Below, piece after piece: positions 23,983 through 32,971 of a stretch of DNA of 37,735 nucleotides. The DNA is taken from contig JAIKVR010000025.1 in NCBI GenBank assembly GCA_024685545.1, forward strand, positions 1 through 37,735. The letters are read 5' to 3'. The DNA is from Eubacteriales bacterium. GTDB taxonomy: Bacteria; Bacillota; Clostridia; Eubacteriales; Anaerofustaceae. The notes under the pieces were generated by a model. The model ran no database searches and was not told the origin of the DNA. It saw only the letters and a list, made by a program, of their open reading frames with translations. Position numbers and translations under genes: made by a program. How positions within the stretch are numbered: position 1 is the first letter of the stretch; the number at the start of each line of letters is the position of its first letter.

Positions 23983-26505
23983 ATGAGCAAAAAAGACGAT
24001 AAAGAGAAAAAATCGCAGATCAACGTGGTCAGTGATGACGCCGGCATCCAAAACGTGGATTTTTCCAGCGAGATGCAGAAATCCTATATAGATTACGCGA
24101 TGAGCGTAATCGTCGGACGTGCCCTTCCTGATGTCAGGGACGGCCTCAAGCCGGTGCACCGCAGGATACTCTACGCCATGGACGAGCTCGGAGCCAGGGC
24201 AGGCACCCCGTACAGGAAGAGCGCCCGTATCGTGGGCGACGTGATGGGCAAATACCATCCCCACGGTGACGCGGCCATCTACGACGCCATGGCCAGACTC
24301 GCGCAGGATTTTACGATCAGGTATCCTCTGGTCGACGGCCAGGGAAACTTCGGAAGCGTTGACGGGGATTCTCCTGCCGCATCGCGTTACACCGAGGCGA
24401 GGATGTCTCGGCTGTCCTCCGAACTGCTGCGCGACATTGGCAAGGACACGGTCGATTTCACGAGCAACTTCGACGATACTCTGAAGGAACCGGCCGTTCT
24501 GCCGGCAAGATTCCCGAATCTGCTCGTCAACGGTTCCAACGGCATCGCTGTCGGAATGGCGACAAATATACCCCCTCATAACCTGGGAGAAGTGATTGAC
24601 GCCACCGTAGCGCTGATGGAGAACGGGGATCTTACGCCGAGAGACCTCATGCAGTACGTCAAGGGACCTGATTTCCCGACTGGCGGCATCATTATGGGAA
24701 GAAGCGGGATCACCAGCGCCTACACTACGGGAAGAGGCCGCATAAAAGTGCGGGCCAAGGCCAGGATAGAACAGGTAAACGCCAACAAGCAGCGCATAGT
24801 CATCACCGAGATACCTTACATGGTCAACAAGGCCATGTTGGTGCAGAAGATCGCCGAACTGGTCAAGGATAAGAAGATCGTCGGCATTTCCGACATACAC
24901 GACTTTTCCGACCGCAACGGCATGCAGATAGTTATCGATCTCAAAAGGGACACGAACGCCAATATCCTGCTCAACCAGCTGTACAATCAGACGCAGCTGC
25001 AGGATACCTTCGGGGTGATAATGCTTGTTCTGGACCACAACCATCCGAAGGTCATGAACCTAAAGGAGATACTTCAGGCCTATATCGCCCACCAGGAAGA
25101 AGTGATCATCCGCAGGACGAAATACGATCTGGACAAGGCTCTCGCCAGGGCTCATATCCTGGAAGGCTACCTGATCGCTCTGGACAACCTGGATGAGGTG
25201 ATACAGATCATACGCTCATCGTATGACGACGCTGAACAGCGTCTGATGGCCCGTTTCAATCTGTCCGACATTCAGGCCAAGGCCATCGTCGACATGCAGC
25301 TCAGGCGCCTGCAGGGGCTTGAACGCGAAAAGATCGAGACGGAATACGCCGAGATCGAGAAAAACATCGCATATTACAGGGCTGTGCTCGCCAGCGAGCA
25401 GATGGTCAAGGATATCATCAAGACCGAACTGCTCGAGATCAAGGACAGATACGGGGATCCCCGCCTTACCGATTTCGAAAACGATGAAGATGATTTTGAG
25501 GCGGAAGATCTCATAGAGGAAGAAGATGTCGCGATAACCATGACCCATATAGGCTACATCAAGCGCATCCCTTCCGCCACGTACAGGCAGCAGAGGAGAG
25601 GCGGCAAGGGCATCTCCGCGCATTCCACCAGGGAAAACGATTTCGTGGAGCACCTGTTCATGACTACCACGCACAGCTACATAGTATTCTTTACGAATAA
25701 GGGCAAGTGCTACAGGCTCAAGGCTTACGAAGTGCCTGTGGGAGGACGCACAGGCAAGGGAACAGCCATAGTCAACATACTGCCGATCGAGCCGGGAGAA
25801 AAGATAACGGCCGTGCTCTCGATCAAGGATTACGAAGAAGGCAAATATCTCGTTATGGCCACCAAGGGCGGCATCATAAAGAAGACCGCGCTCAGCGAGT
25901 ACGATTCTCCGCGCAAGAGCGGGCTGATAGGCATCAATCTTGCCGAAGGGGACGAGCTTATAAGCGTGAAGCTGACTGACGGCAGGATGGACATCATAAT
26001 GGGCACCGCCAGCGGTCAGGCGATACGCTTCAGCGAAGACGGCGTAAGGCCGACGGGAAGGGTATCCATGGGCGTCAGGGGCATCAGCCTCGGCAAGAAC
26101 GATTCGGTCATAGGCATGGATATAGCCGATAACAGCAAGTTCGTGCTCTCCGTCACCGAATACGGCTACGGAAAGCTTACCAAGACTGCGCTCTATCCTG
26201 TGCAGAACCGCGCGGGCAAGGGCGTCATCAACTATAAGATCACCGGCAAGACCGGGAAGGTTTGCGGGCTGTGTTCCATCAACAAGGAGGAGGACGACGT
26301 GATGATGATCTCCGACGACGGTGTCGTCATCCGCATGGATTCCGCCGATATCTCCACCATGGGGAGGAGCACGTCAGGTGTAAAGGTCATGAAGCTGGAC
26401 GAGGATTACAGGATCTCAGCCATCGCCATCGCAGGAAAAGAAAAGGACGACGAGGAGGAGCAGGGCCAGCAGCTTAATTTCATGGAGGTTGAAAACAAGG
26501 AATAA
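23983..26505 (+). CDS. gyrA: DNA gyrase subunit A
   Basis: An 840-residue DNA-cleaving subunit of gyrase. The catalytic tyrosine is Tyr136 in [10 protein letters not shown]. The quinolone-determining region reads [18 protein letters not shown]: the residue equal to E. coli Ser83 is Ala97, while Asp87 is kept as Asp101. The GyrA box QRRGGKG is present, followed by the six-bladed C-terminal beta-pinwheel and an acidic tail. AAGGA precedes the start. Its TAA stop overlaps the next ATG (TAATG), so the downstream regulator is translated with the gyrase operon. Confidence 0.98.
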   Translation: MSKKDDKEKKSQINVVSDDAGIQNVDFSSEMQKSYIDYAMSVIVGRALPDVRDGLKPVHRRILYAMDELGARAGTPYRKSARIVGDVMGKYHPHGDAAIYDAMARLAQDFTIRYPLVDGQGNFGSVDGDSPAASRYTEARMSRLSSELLRDIGKDTVDFTSNFDDTLKEPAVLPARFPNLLVNGSNGIAVGMATNIPPHNLGEVIDATVALMENGDLTPRDLMQYVKGPDFPTGGIIMGRSGITSAYTTGRGRIKVRAKARIEQVNANKQRIVITEIPYMVNKAMLVQKIAELVKDKKIVGISDIHDFSDRNGMQIVIDLKRDTNANILLNQLYNQTQLQDTFGVIMLVLDHNHPKVMNLKEILQAYIAHQEEVIIRRTKYDLDKALARAHILEGYLIALDNLDEVIQIIRSSYDDAEQRLMARFNLSDIQAKAIVDMQLRRLQGLEREKIETEYAEIEKNIAYYRAVLASEQMVKDIIKTELLEIKDRYGDPRLTDFENDEDDFEAEDLIEEEDVAITMTHIGYIKRIPSATYRQQRRGGKGISAHSTRENDFVEHLFMTTTHSYIVFFTNKGKCYRLKAYEVPVGGRTGKGTAIVNILPIEPGEKITAVLSIKDYEEGKYLVMATKGGIIKKTALSEYDSPRKSGLIGINLAEGDELISVKLTDGRMDIIMGTASGQAIRFSEDGVRPTGRVSMGVRGISLGKNDSVIGMDIADNSKFVLSVTEYGYGKLTKTALYPVQNRAGKGVINYKITGKTGKVCGLCSINKEEDDVMMISDDGVVIRMDSADISTMGRSTSGVKVMKLDEDYRISAIAIAGKEKDDEEEQGQQLNFMEVENKE

Positions 26506-26867
26506 TGGCTATACATGAATCCGGAGAGGATTATCTCGAGACGATATTCATCCTCAACCAGAAAAACGGCTCCGTTCGCTCCATAGACATTGCTTCACAC
26601 ATGAACTATTCCAAGCCGTCGGTCAGCCGTGCGATGAGCATACTGAGGGAAGCGGGCATGATCAGCATGGACGATGACGGCAGCATACATCTTACCGAAA
26701 AAGGGGAGCAGAAGGCCTCCGGTGTCTATGAGAGGCACAGGATACTGACCGAATTCCTCATCTCACTCGGTGTTTCTCCCGAGACGGCGGAAAAGGATGC
26801 CTGCCGCATAGAACATGATCTGAGCGAAGAGACCTTTGACAAAATAAAGCAGTTTAAGAGAGAGTGA
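26505..26867 (+). CDS. DtxR/MntR-family metal-dependent regulator, short form
   Basis: A 120-residue winged-helix regulator with dimerisation domain and no SH3-like domain. SGEDYLETIFILNQK starts the family signature, and VRSIDIASHMNYSKPSVSRAM is the HTH. Metal ligands by alignment are Asp9, Glu12, His78, Cys100, Glu103 and His104 (ERHRILTEF, ACRIEHDLS). MntR has Asp and Glu at the first and fourth of these, DtxR/IdeR has Met and Cys; this protein mixes Asp9 with Cys100, so Fe(II) versus Mn(II) preference is open. The start codon overlaps the gyrA stop by one base, and its stop overlaps the next gene. No separate promoter is seen, which is unusual for a metal regulator. Confidence 0.88.
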   Translation: MAIHESGEDYLETIFILNQKNGSVRSIDIASHMNYSKPSVSRAMSILREAGMISMDDDGSIHLTEKGEQKASGVYERHRILTEFLISLGVSPETAEKDACRIEHDLSEETFDKIKQFKRE

Positions 26868-29218
26868 TGGGCTCATACAGCGTATCCGTAAGGGAAATAT
26901 GCGAATTTTCTCTTCTCAGCGGATCCATCGACAACCGCTTTGCTGCGGGGGTCCGCATGCAGGAAGGCATCAGGCTCCATCAGTATATACAGTCGGCCTA
27001 CGGGCCGGATGACGAAGCTGAGGTCACATTGACCGGGGAATACTCCCGGGATGGTATCGCGATGCATATTATGGGGAGGGCGGACGGCATTCTTAAGATG
27101 TCTTCCTCTCCTACGATAGAAGAGATTAAATCCACATCCCTGGCATACGGGGAAATAAAAGAACCTTTGGCCGTACATCTGGCACAATGCCGGATGTACG
27201 CCTATCTTTATGCTGTCTCAAACAATCTCACATCGATGGGGCTGAAGGTCACATACGTGCACCTTTCCACGCACAGGGAAACATCCTTCGAGTACGATGC
27301 GAGCTTTCCTGAATTGAAAGGATGGTTCGAGGAACTCTGTGCCGGATACGCGGCTCATCTCGTTTTCATCGAAAATATGACAGACGCCCGCAACGAGAGC
27401 ATACATCTGCTGCGTTTTCCCTTTGAATTCCGCCGCTATCAGAAAGAAACGATCAATTACATCTACCGGTGCATTATAAAAAAGACTAATGTATTCATGA
27501 ACGCCCCGACAGGCAGCGGCAAGACTCAGAATACGCTTTATCCTTCCATCAAAGCTCTGCCCAGCCTCGGCTCCCGGGCCAAAATATTTTATCTGACCGG
27601 AAAGTCCACTCAGAAAGCCGTCGCTCTGAACGCCATGGATATACTGGCCCAAAAAGGGCTCAGGGTAAAGACCGTTGAGATCACGGCAAAGGAAAAGGCG
27701 TGCATGATAGGCAAGCCGAAATGCAACCCGCGGGACTGCCCGTATGCCCTGGATTATTATGAGAAATCGGCGCGGGCGATGAAGGAATTCATATCCTCAA
27801 ACGATATCTTCACGTTCGAGGTCTTCAAAAAGGCAGCTGAAGAGTACACGGTCTGCCCATTCGAGCTTTCGCTGGATGCTTCGCTGTATGCGGACGTGAT
27901 AGTCTGCGACTATAACTACGTATTCGATCCCCATGCGGCCCTGAAGCGCTATTTCGAGGACGCCAAGGGCAGGGATTACATCTTTCTCGCGGACGAGGCT
28001 CACAACCTGCCTGAAAGGAGCAGACAGATGTATTCCGAGGAGATGACCTGCGAAAGGCTGAGGTACATGCAGCGTCACGCCGGAAGGCTCCGGCGCCTGA
28101 ACGAAGCGATGGACGCCCTTTATGAATGTCTGCAGGGCTATTCCCTGCTGTGCGGCAGCAACGGGGCGTATATCTTTGATGAACCGACGGCAGATTTCAC
28201 ATCAGCGGTAACAAACGTTTCCCAGCAGCTGGAAAACTTCCTTGAACGGGCCGATTCCTCCGATGAGAGATATTCCGATCTGCTCGATTACTACTACGAG
28301 CTTATGCGATTTTCCTCCCTCAACGAGATGAAGGGGGACAGCCACATTTTCTATTACGACAAGGAAAACGAAATGCTCAAGCTGTTCTGCACTGACGCCA
28401 AGGGATATCTGGCCGATACCCTCGCAAAAGGCAGAGCCGCTGTCTTCTTCTCTGCCACCCTGACTCCGCTGGAATACTACCGCGACATCCTAGGAGGCGG
28501 CTCTGACGACAAGATGCTCAATATCGACTCGATCTTTGCCAAGGAGAACTTCAAAATTGTCGTGGATACGTCTATAGAGACCACATACACGCGCCGAGCG
28601 CTTTATTATAAAGAGGCGGCCAAGAGGATCAGGGCGACCGTGATCTCAAAACCCGGGAATTACATCGTGTATTTCCCCTCATACGCCTATATGCAGAGCG
28701 TTTATGACGAGTATAAGAAGGCCTTCGGAGAGGAAGGCTGCCTGATACAGCAGCGCCAGATGAGGGAAAAGGAGAGGGAAGAGTTCCTGTCGCATTTTAC
28801 CTTCGACAGCGTGACCACTGCCTTTGCCGTCATAGGCGGTGTCTTCGGGGAAGCCGTGGATCTTGTCGGAGATAAGCTGATCGGCGTGGTCATATGCGGA
28901 GTGAGTCTTCCGATGATCTGTACGGAAAGGGAGCTCATACGCAGTCATTTCGACAAACAGGGCAGGGACGGTTTCGATTATGCCTACGTATATCCGGGAA
29001 TGAACAAGGTCCTGCAGGCTATGGGCAGGGTCATACGCACCAGCGAGGACAAGGGATGCGCGGTACTTCTCGACAGACGCTTCAATTACACTGCCTACAA
29101 GCGCTGCTTCCCGCCTCAGTACGATCAGATGGTATTCGTCAATTCGCTGTCCAAGCTCCAGATGTTCCTGAAAATGTCTCCTTCGGACGACGGGTACTAT
29201 TATCCGGACGAACCCTGA
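26867..29218 (+). CDS. RecB-type nuclease fused to XPD/DinG-like iron-sulfur helicase
   Basis: A 783-residue fusion. The N-terminal PD-(D/E)XK domain of the Cas4/RecB type is complete: His38, Asp73 in GRADG, Glu86-x-Lys88 in EEIKST, and Gln107/Tyr111 in QCRMYAY. The C-terminal superfamily 2 helicase has Walker A APTGSGKT (212-219), four cysteines of an XPD-type [4Fe-4S] cluster (Cys278, Cys285, Cys290, Cys329), DEAH box 375-378, FFSATLTPL and QAMGRVIRTSEDKG. Such proteins should unwind 5'-3' and cut branched or flapped DNA. TGATG joins it to the DtxR-type gene, so it belongs to the gyrase transcription unit. The ATG at 26867 is used rather than the GTG at 26864. Confidence 0.88.
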   Translation: MGSYSVSVREICEFSLLSGSIDNRFAAGVRMQEGIRLHQYIQSAYGPDDEAEVTLTGEYSRDGIAMHIMGRADGILKMSSSPTIEEIKSTSLAYGEIKEPLAVHLAQCRMYAYLYAVSNNLTSMGLKVTYVHLSTHRETSFEYDASFPELKGWFEELCAGYAAHLVFIENMTDARNESIHLLRFPFEFRRYQKETINYIYRCIIKKTNVFMNAPTGSGKTQNTLYPSIKALPSLGSRAKIFYLTGKSTQKAVALNAMDILAQKGLRVKTVEITAKEKACMIGKPKCNPRDCPYALDYYEKSARAMKEFISSNDIFTFEVFKKAAEEYTVCPFELSLDASLYADVIVCDYNYVFDPHAALKRYFEDAKGRDYIFLADEAHNLPERSRQMYSEEMTCERLRYMQRHAGRLRRLNEAMDALYECLQGYSLLCGSNGAYIFDEPTADFTSAVTNVSQQLENFLERADSSDERYSDLLDYYYELMRFSSLNEMKGDSHIFYYDKENEMLKLFCTDAKGYLADTLAKGRAAVFFSATLTPLEYYRDILGGGSDDKMLNIDSIFAKENFKIVVDTSIETTYTRRALYYKEAAKRIRATVISKPGNYIVYFPSYAYMQSVYDEYKKAFGEEGCLIQQRQMREKEREEFLSHFTFDSVTTAFAVIGGVFGEAVDLVGDKLIGVVICGVSLPMICTERELIRSHFDKQGRDGFDYAYVYPGMNKVLQAMGRVIRTSEDKGCAVLLDRRFNYTAYKRCFPPQYDQMVFVNSLSKLQMFLKMSPSDDGYYYPDEP

Positions 29219-29269
29219 TGAACAGTCCTGACAGTCTTCCTATCGATGAATTATTATGGTTATAAATGC

Positions 29270-29296
29270 AAAAACAGGGATCGTATCCCTGTTTTT
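29270..29296 (+). terminator. Intrinsic terminator after the nuclease-helicase gene
   Basis: Perfect 12-bp stem AAAAACAGGGAT / ATCCCTGTTTTT with loop CGT. It ends the recF-gyrB-gyrA-dtxR-helicase unit and may also serve the convergent PIG-L gene. Confidence 0.9.
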
Positions 29297-29357
29297 ATGT
29301 ATATGACAGAATGACAGCCGTGGCGCGGATCCAGTAAGGCTGTTGTTGCTCGGCGTA

Positions 29358-30872
29358 TCATCCTTTTTTCGTCCGCTGTTTTCTCCTCAATTTCCTCCTG
29401 AGGTGCCTGCGGTTTCTTTTAGAGGATACTGTGAGATACATCACCCACAGTATAACGGCTGCCGAAATGATGCACAGCGCCACATATGCCAGCGGGGAAT
29501 AATCCTTTACGGGTTCGGGAATGAGCCTGTCTTTCGCAAGAGCGTAAGAGGTGTCTCTCCTGAGCTTTCTCAGATAGTCTTCCCGGGCGATGCGCTCCTG
29601 TTCGGCGTAAGGGATGATGTGCTCCATAAAATCGTTTTGTCCCTCGTCCGGTCCGACTGTGGATCTGTAGAGTCCGAAATAGCACGGGTTGTAACTGGTG
29701 ATCTGGGTGGCGCGGGTAATGCGGTTGCCGTTCGTGCCGTTGATCCACCCCGTATACCAGGTGCCCTGCTGAGTGACATGGCACGGGTAGCCCAGTTTCT
29801 GCGATACCTGAAAGGCTGTCATCCCGCCAAACCGATCGAGCGGCTGATCGTAATCTATAACCACCTTATTCTTCGAATAGAGATGGATATACAGCTTCGG
29901 TATCTCCCATGTGCCGTACATCTGGGCGGATTCCTGATACTGCGATGTGTCCGGGGTGATATCAAGGGATTTTATGACCAGATCGGTGTACACGCGGTGC
30001 ATGCCGTGGCCGTATTCTCCGTTGATGTCATGCGCTATGGCGACCTGAGGACGGAACCTGCGCACCTGGCGCACTACGTACTCGAGCAGGACGCTTTCGG
30101 AAATTCCCATATTGCGGTAGCGCTCATATGTCTTTTCACGATCATCTATCCTGAAATCCGCGAAAGGTCCCAGAACGGGATAATTGCGTGCTCCCACTGC
30201 CCATAGGCCGTTGACCATTTCATGGGCCCTGCGGTTCGTCATATTGCGGTGGTCGGTCATATAGACGACCTGGACATTGAGTCCTTTCTGCCCTGCATAC
30301 AGGGGCAGCAGTCCTGCAAAAAACAGCTGGTCATCGTCGGAATGGGTTGAGAACAGGACGATATCCGCCCTGCCTTCCAATGGCGGTTGCCAGACCTGTA
30401 CATTATCGGGAGGTGCGCTTGATGAAAAGAGCATGATCTCGCTCAGCCTCACGCTGCCGTTATTGAATCTTACCGTGACGGAATCCGGCAGGGCAGTAAA
30501 ACAGACCGAAAGGTCTATATAGTCATGGAGATAGGAATACTGTCCGACAACGGCTGTCTCAGCCGTATCGTTATTGACGATGACATATTCGCCGTATTCC
30601 AGATCGAAGATGATATAGATCCCGCCGATGGGGGTCTTGCTGTCAAAGCGGATATCTGTGTTACCCGCCGAACTGCTGAAATTGCCCAGGTCGCCGTCAA
30701 AAAGGAACCTGAAATCCGAATACCCTGTGCCAGTGACCTTTGCGCCGGACGTGATGTCAGAGGCGGATCCATCTGCCATGACTTTTGTGGGCAAAAAGGA
30801 AAAGAGCAGCAAAAACGCTGACAGAAGCCATAAAAAACGTTTCATGTTGCTCTTCGGAAAATCACTGTGCAT
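29358..30872 (-). CDS. Membrane-anchored PIG-L family deacetylase
   Basis: A 504-residue exported protein. It has an N-terminal signal peptide (FLWLLSAFLLLFSFL, cleavage near Ala33), a beta-rich discoidin-like region (about 40-150), a PIG-L domain (about 168-400), one C-terminal transmembrane helix (AYVALCIISAAVILWVMYL) and a very basic tail that stays inside. The zinc motif of PIG-L (AHPDDE) appears as THSDDDQ with His177, Asp179 and Asp180 kept and Glu changed to Asp181. The second motif is GEYGHGMHR with His289 and His292. Relatives remove acetyl groups from N-acetylglucosamine-type sugars, so a cell-surface glycan is likely the substrate. The gene starts 18 bases after tRNA-Ser, apparently sharing its promoter. 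A second ATG at 30845 is possible. Confidence 0.88.
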   Translation of the reverse strand: MHSDFPKSNMKRFLWLLSAFLLLFSFLPTKVMADGSASDITSGAKVTGTGYSDFRFLFDGDLGNFSSSAGNTDIRFDSKTPIGGIYIIFDLEYGEYVIVNNDTAETAVVGQYSYLHDYIDLSVCFTALPDSVTVRFNNGSVRLSEIMLFSSSAPPDNVQVWQPPLEGRADIVLFSTHSDDDQLFFAGLLPLYAGQKGLNVQVVYMTDHRNMTNRRAHEMVNGLWAVGARNYPVLGPFADFRIDDREKTYERYRNMGISESVLLEYVVRQVRRFRPQVAIAHDINGEYGHGMHRVYTDLVIKSLDITPDTSQYQESAQMYGTWEIPKLYIHLYSKNKVVIDYDQPLDRFGGMTAFQVSQKLGYPCHVTQQGTWYTGWINGTNGNRITRATQITSYNPCYFGLYRSTVGPDEGQNDFMEHIIPYAEQERIAREDYLRKLRRDTSYALAKDRLIPEPVKDYSPLAYVALCIISAAVILWVMYLTVSSKRNRRHLRRKLRRKQRTKKG

Positions 30873-30890
30873 ATCTACGCCCTAAATAAA

Positions 30891-30981
30891 TGGCGGAAGA
30901 GGTGGGATTCGAACCCACGCGCCGGTTGCCCGACGACCGCATTTCGAGTGCGGCTCGTTGTGACCACTTCGATACTCTTCC
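30891..30981 (-). tRNA. tRNA-Ser(CGA), CCA encoded
   Basis: On the minus strand the acceptor stem GGAAGAG pairs with CTCTTCC, followed by discriminator G and an encoded CCA. The anticodon arm is CCGCA-CTCGAAA-TGCGG, so the anticodon is CGA (reads UCG). A long variable arm TCGTCGGGCAACCGGCG, typical of serine tRNA, and a T arm GTGGG-TTCGAAT-CCCAC complete the structure. The length is 91 bases including CCA. Confidence 0.95.
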
Positions 30982-30994
30982 GCTTACAGTCCTA

Positions 30995-31023
30995 ATAATA
31001 TAACCTAAACGGTGTTTATGCAA
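30995..31023 (-). promoter_or_regulatory. Promoter of tRNA-Ser (and PIG-L gene)
   Basis: On the minus strand TTGCAT (31018-31023) and TATTAT (30995-31000) are spaced by 17 bases. Transcription would begin just upstream of the tRNA. No terminator lies between the tRNA and the PIG-L start. Confidence 0.65.
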
Positions 31024-31025
31024 GG

Positions 31026-32426
31026 TCAAATATTAAGCAAATTGACCAGCGCTCGGGCGTATATCTCGATGGAAGAGGTTATCTCGCTGATGAGCACGCT
31101 CTCATCGGCCATATGAGCTCCGCTCTCGCTTCCGGGGTATTCGGCTCCGAAAGCGACTATGCTGTCGAAATGCTTGGCATATGTTCCTCCGCCCATCGTA
31201 TAAGGCTTATTCTCGGTGTCTCCGGTGACATCTACATATGCCTTATACAGAGCCTCCACCATCGGGGAATCCTTCTCTTTATAAAGGGAGGAGCCTACGC
31301 GGGATTCATACACGTTCAGTCCTGCTTCACCGAAGCGCTTCTCCATACCGTCCGACAAGACCTTGAAATCGTCCTTTTTGATCGTTAACGGATAGCGTAT
31401 ATCGATGGAAGCGCTGACATTGTCCGCATCGCCGTTGATTACGCCCACATTGAACGTGAGCTCGCCGAACTCATCTTCCATCTTCATCCCACAGTTTTCT
31501 CCGAGATAGCTCAGTCCTATCACCTCTTTATAGCCCTGCGCGAAGGGGGAATCGAAGAGGGGGCAGGATGCAATGAACATCATCAGATGGCTGATCGCAT
31601 TTACGCCAAGCTCGGGAGTGGATGCATGGGCTGCTTTTCCCCAGAGAGTAAAAGTGAGTTTTCCTCCTTCGACGGCTGTTTCAAACTGCAGGCTGTTTCC
31701 GTCTGCGTAGTCGGAGAAAGCAGTTATAAGCTGGTCTTTATAATCGCCCGGGGTCACGGTCATGACTACCTTGTTGCACACAACGTTCACAGCCTGTCCT
31801 CCGCTGACGGAGTCTATCATCACCTTGGCGGAGCGTGTGTTGGTAGGGGCGGAGAAATATCCGTGATAGCTTCCCTTTTCGCCGAAACAGATGGGGAAGC
31901 CTGCGTCAGGCGTAAAGCCCATGTCGAAATCCCCTTCCTTCTCCAGATAATAATCGACGCCTTTCATCCCTGTTTCCTCGTTGGTGCCGAAAACGAAACG
32001 TATCCTCTTATTGAGAGGTATGCCCATATCGCTGATTATCTTCATGGCGTACAGAGCGGCTACGGAAGCGCCCTTGTCATCCGAGGTCCCGCGTCCGTAC
32101 AGTCTGCCGTTTTCGATTTCTCCGCCGAGGGGGTCATGGGTCCATCCTTCGCCCAGAGGCACGCAGTCCACATGCCCGACCATGCCTATGAGCTTTTCAC
32201 CCTGTCCGATCTGGGCATAGCCCGCATAGCCGTCCACATCCTTTGTCTCAAATCCCATTTCCCCGGAGATCTTAAGAGCTTCCTGCAGCGCATTGTAGGG
32301 CCCTGGTCCGAAAGGCTTGCCGGGCTCGGCAGCGCCCTGGGAGCTCTCTATCGCCACCAGCCTTCTGATGGCATTTACCGCGTCTTCAGTATAATCTTTT
32401 GCAGCTTTCGCTATATCGTATTCCAT
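31026..32426 (-). CDS. pepV: M20-family dipeptidase, PepV/Sapep type
   Basis: A zinc-dependent aminodipeptidase of about 466 residues acting in the cytoplasm on Xaa-Xaa dipeptides. The M20 metal and catalytic motifs are all visible: GHVDCVPLGEGW (His ligand and catalytic Asp), YGRGTSDDKGA (bridging Asp), GTNEETG (general base Glu and ligand Glu), FTPDAGFP (Asp ligand), and the C-terminal His in YTMGGGTYAKHF. A large lid domain is inserted in the middle, as in PepV. The ATG at 32426 is preferred, with AAAGAGG 5 bases ahead, because the upstream ATG at 32456 lies at the predicted transcription start. Monocistronic. Beta-alanyl dipeptidase activity is a sub-family alternative. Confidence 0.93.
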   Translation of the reverse strand: MEYDIAKAAKDYTEDAVNAIRRLVAIESSQGAAEPGKPFGPGPYNALQEALKISGEMGFETKDVDGYAGYAQIGQGEKLIGMVGHVDCVPLGEGWTHDPLGGEIENGRLYGRGTSDDKGASVAALYAMKIISDMGIPLNKRIRFVFGTNEETGMKGVDYYLEKEGDFDMGFTPDAGFPICFGEKGSYHGYFSAPTNTRSAKVMIDSVSGGQAVNVVCNKVVMTVTPGDYKDQLITAFSDYADGNSLQFETAVEGGKLTFTLWGKAAHASTPELGVNAISHLMMFIASCPLFDSPFAQGYKEVIGLSYLGENCGMKMEDEFGELTFNVGVINGDADNVSASIDIRYPLTIKKDDFKVLSDGMEKRFGEAGLNVYESRVGSSLYKEKDSPMVEALYKAYVDVTGDTENKPYTMGGGTYAKHFDSIVAFGAEYPGSESGAHMADESVLISEITSSIEIYARALVNLLNI

Positions 32427-32460
32427 ATCGTCCTCTTTCAATGATTCTTTATGCATTTTT

Positions 32461-32488
32461 ATTATACAGCTTTTTGGCCGCTATGCAA
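32461..32488 (-). promoter_or_regulatory. Promoter of the dipeptidase gene
   Basis: On the minus strand TTGCAT (32483-32488) and TATAAT (32461-32466) are spaced by 16 bases. The -10 box ends 5 bases before the upstream ATG at 32456, so that ATG is unlikely to be used. Confidence 0.65.
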
Positions 32489-32646
32489 AAATCCTATCTG
32501 AAGTTGTTGCACATAAGTGTTTCTGTCAATGCTGTTTCATATGAATCACCGGACTCCGCCTGAGTTATGAAACTAAAGCCTTTCACGGCAAACGCGTAGT
32601 CTGCATCGGCAGATATGTATTTTTTCCCGTTTTTTTTAATATTGTA

Positions 32647-32675
32647 TTGACTTATCTTCCCCTGTAAGTTAATAT
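32647..32675 (+). promoter_or_regulatory. Promoter of the small membrane protein gene
   Basis: TTGACT (32647-32652) and TAATAT (32670-32675) are spaced by 17 bases. Transcription would begin near 32682, giving a leader of about 27 bases. The stretch 32490-32646 upstream of it holds no gene I can support. Confidence 0.6.
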
Positions 32676-32708
32676 TTTAACAATCTTTACAGAAAGGACG
32701 GCGGGAGC

Positions 32709-32873
32709 ATGAACAAGCTTTTCAATTCATTACTTTCACTTATAACAGCGCTCTTCGCCATTATCATTCCCTCCCTCGGCCTTATTGGCTCGGGGCTTAT
32801 TCTGATTAGCCTGATTATTATTAGAAGCACATCGGAACATCTTCAGAGGGAATCGCTTGAATCCAGTCTATAA
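32709..32873 (+). CDS. Small membrane protein of 54 residues, unknown function
   Basis: An ATG at 32709 with GGGAG 4 bases ahead opens a 54-codon frame ending in TAA (32871-32873). The product begins MNKLFNSLLSLITALFAI. It has a long hydrophobic span (about residues 7-38, with Pro21 and three Gly that may split it into a hairpin), and then a charged tail RSTSEHLQRESLESSL. It has its own promoter and a dedicated terminator 23 bases after the stop, so it is a separate transcription unit just ahead of livJ. I do not recognise the family. Size and layout fit a small membrane regulator or a type I toxin-like peptide, but no antisense RNA is evident. Real expression is inference. Confidence 0.6.
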   Translation: MNKLFNSLLSLITALFAIIIPSLGLIGSGLILISLIIIRSTSEHLQRESLESSL

Positions 32874-32896
32874 AGATAACTGAACGGTATTAATTG

Positions 32897-32923
32897 AGCG
32901 GTTCCTGAAAGGGACCGCTTTTT
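32897..32923 (+). terminator. Intrinsic terminator after the small membrane protein gene
   Basis: AGCGGTTCC / GGGACCGCT, a 9-bp stem with one G-T pair, loop TGAAA, then TTTT. It separates the small gene from the liv operon. Confidence 0.85.
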
Positions 32924-32971
32924 AATTAATATAACAGCGAAAACAATTAATATTTAGGGGGAAAACAATCT

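Noticed and set aside
23908..25044. 378-codon minus-strand frame opposite gyrB/gyrA
   Set aside because: It is a codon-bias shadow of highly conserved gyrase genes.
31587..32444. 285-codon plus-strand frame opposite the dipeptidase gene
   Set aside because: The dipeptidase has complete M20 motifs and a promoter; the opposite frame has neither domain nor ribosome site.
32427..32456. Upstream start of the dipeptidase at 32456
   Set aside because: It lies at the predicted transcription start, and the ATG at 32426 has the better ribosome site.
32494..32676. Minus-strand open frame reading KKYISADADYAFAVKGFS and ending CNNFR, protein-like in composition
   Set aside because: It has no start codon or ribosome site, and its upstream part overlaps a convincing plus-strand promoter. 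It may be a gene remnant but cannot be supported.
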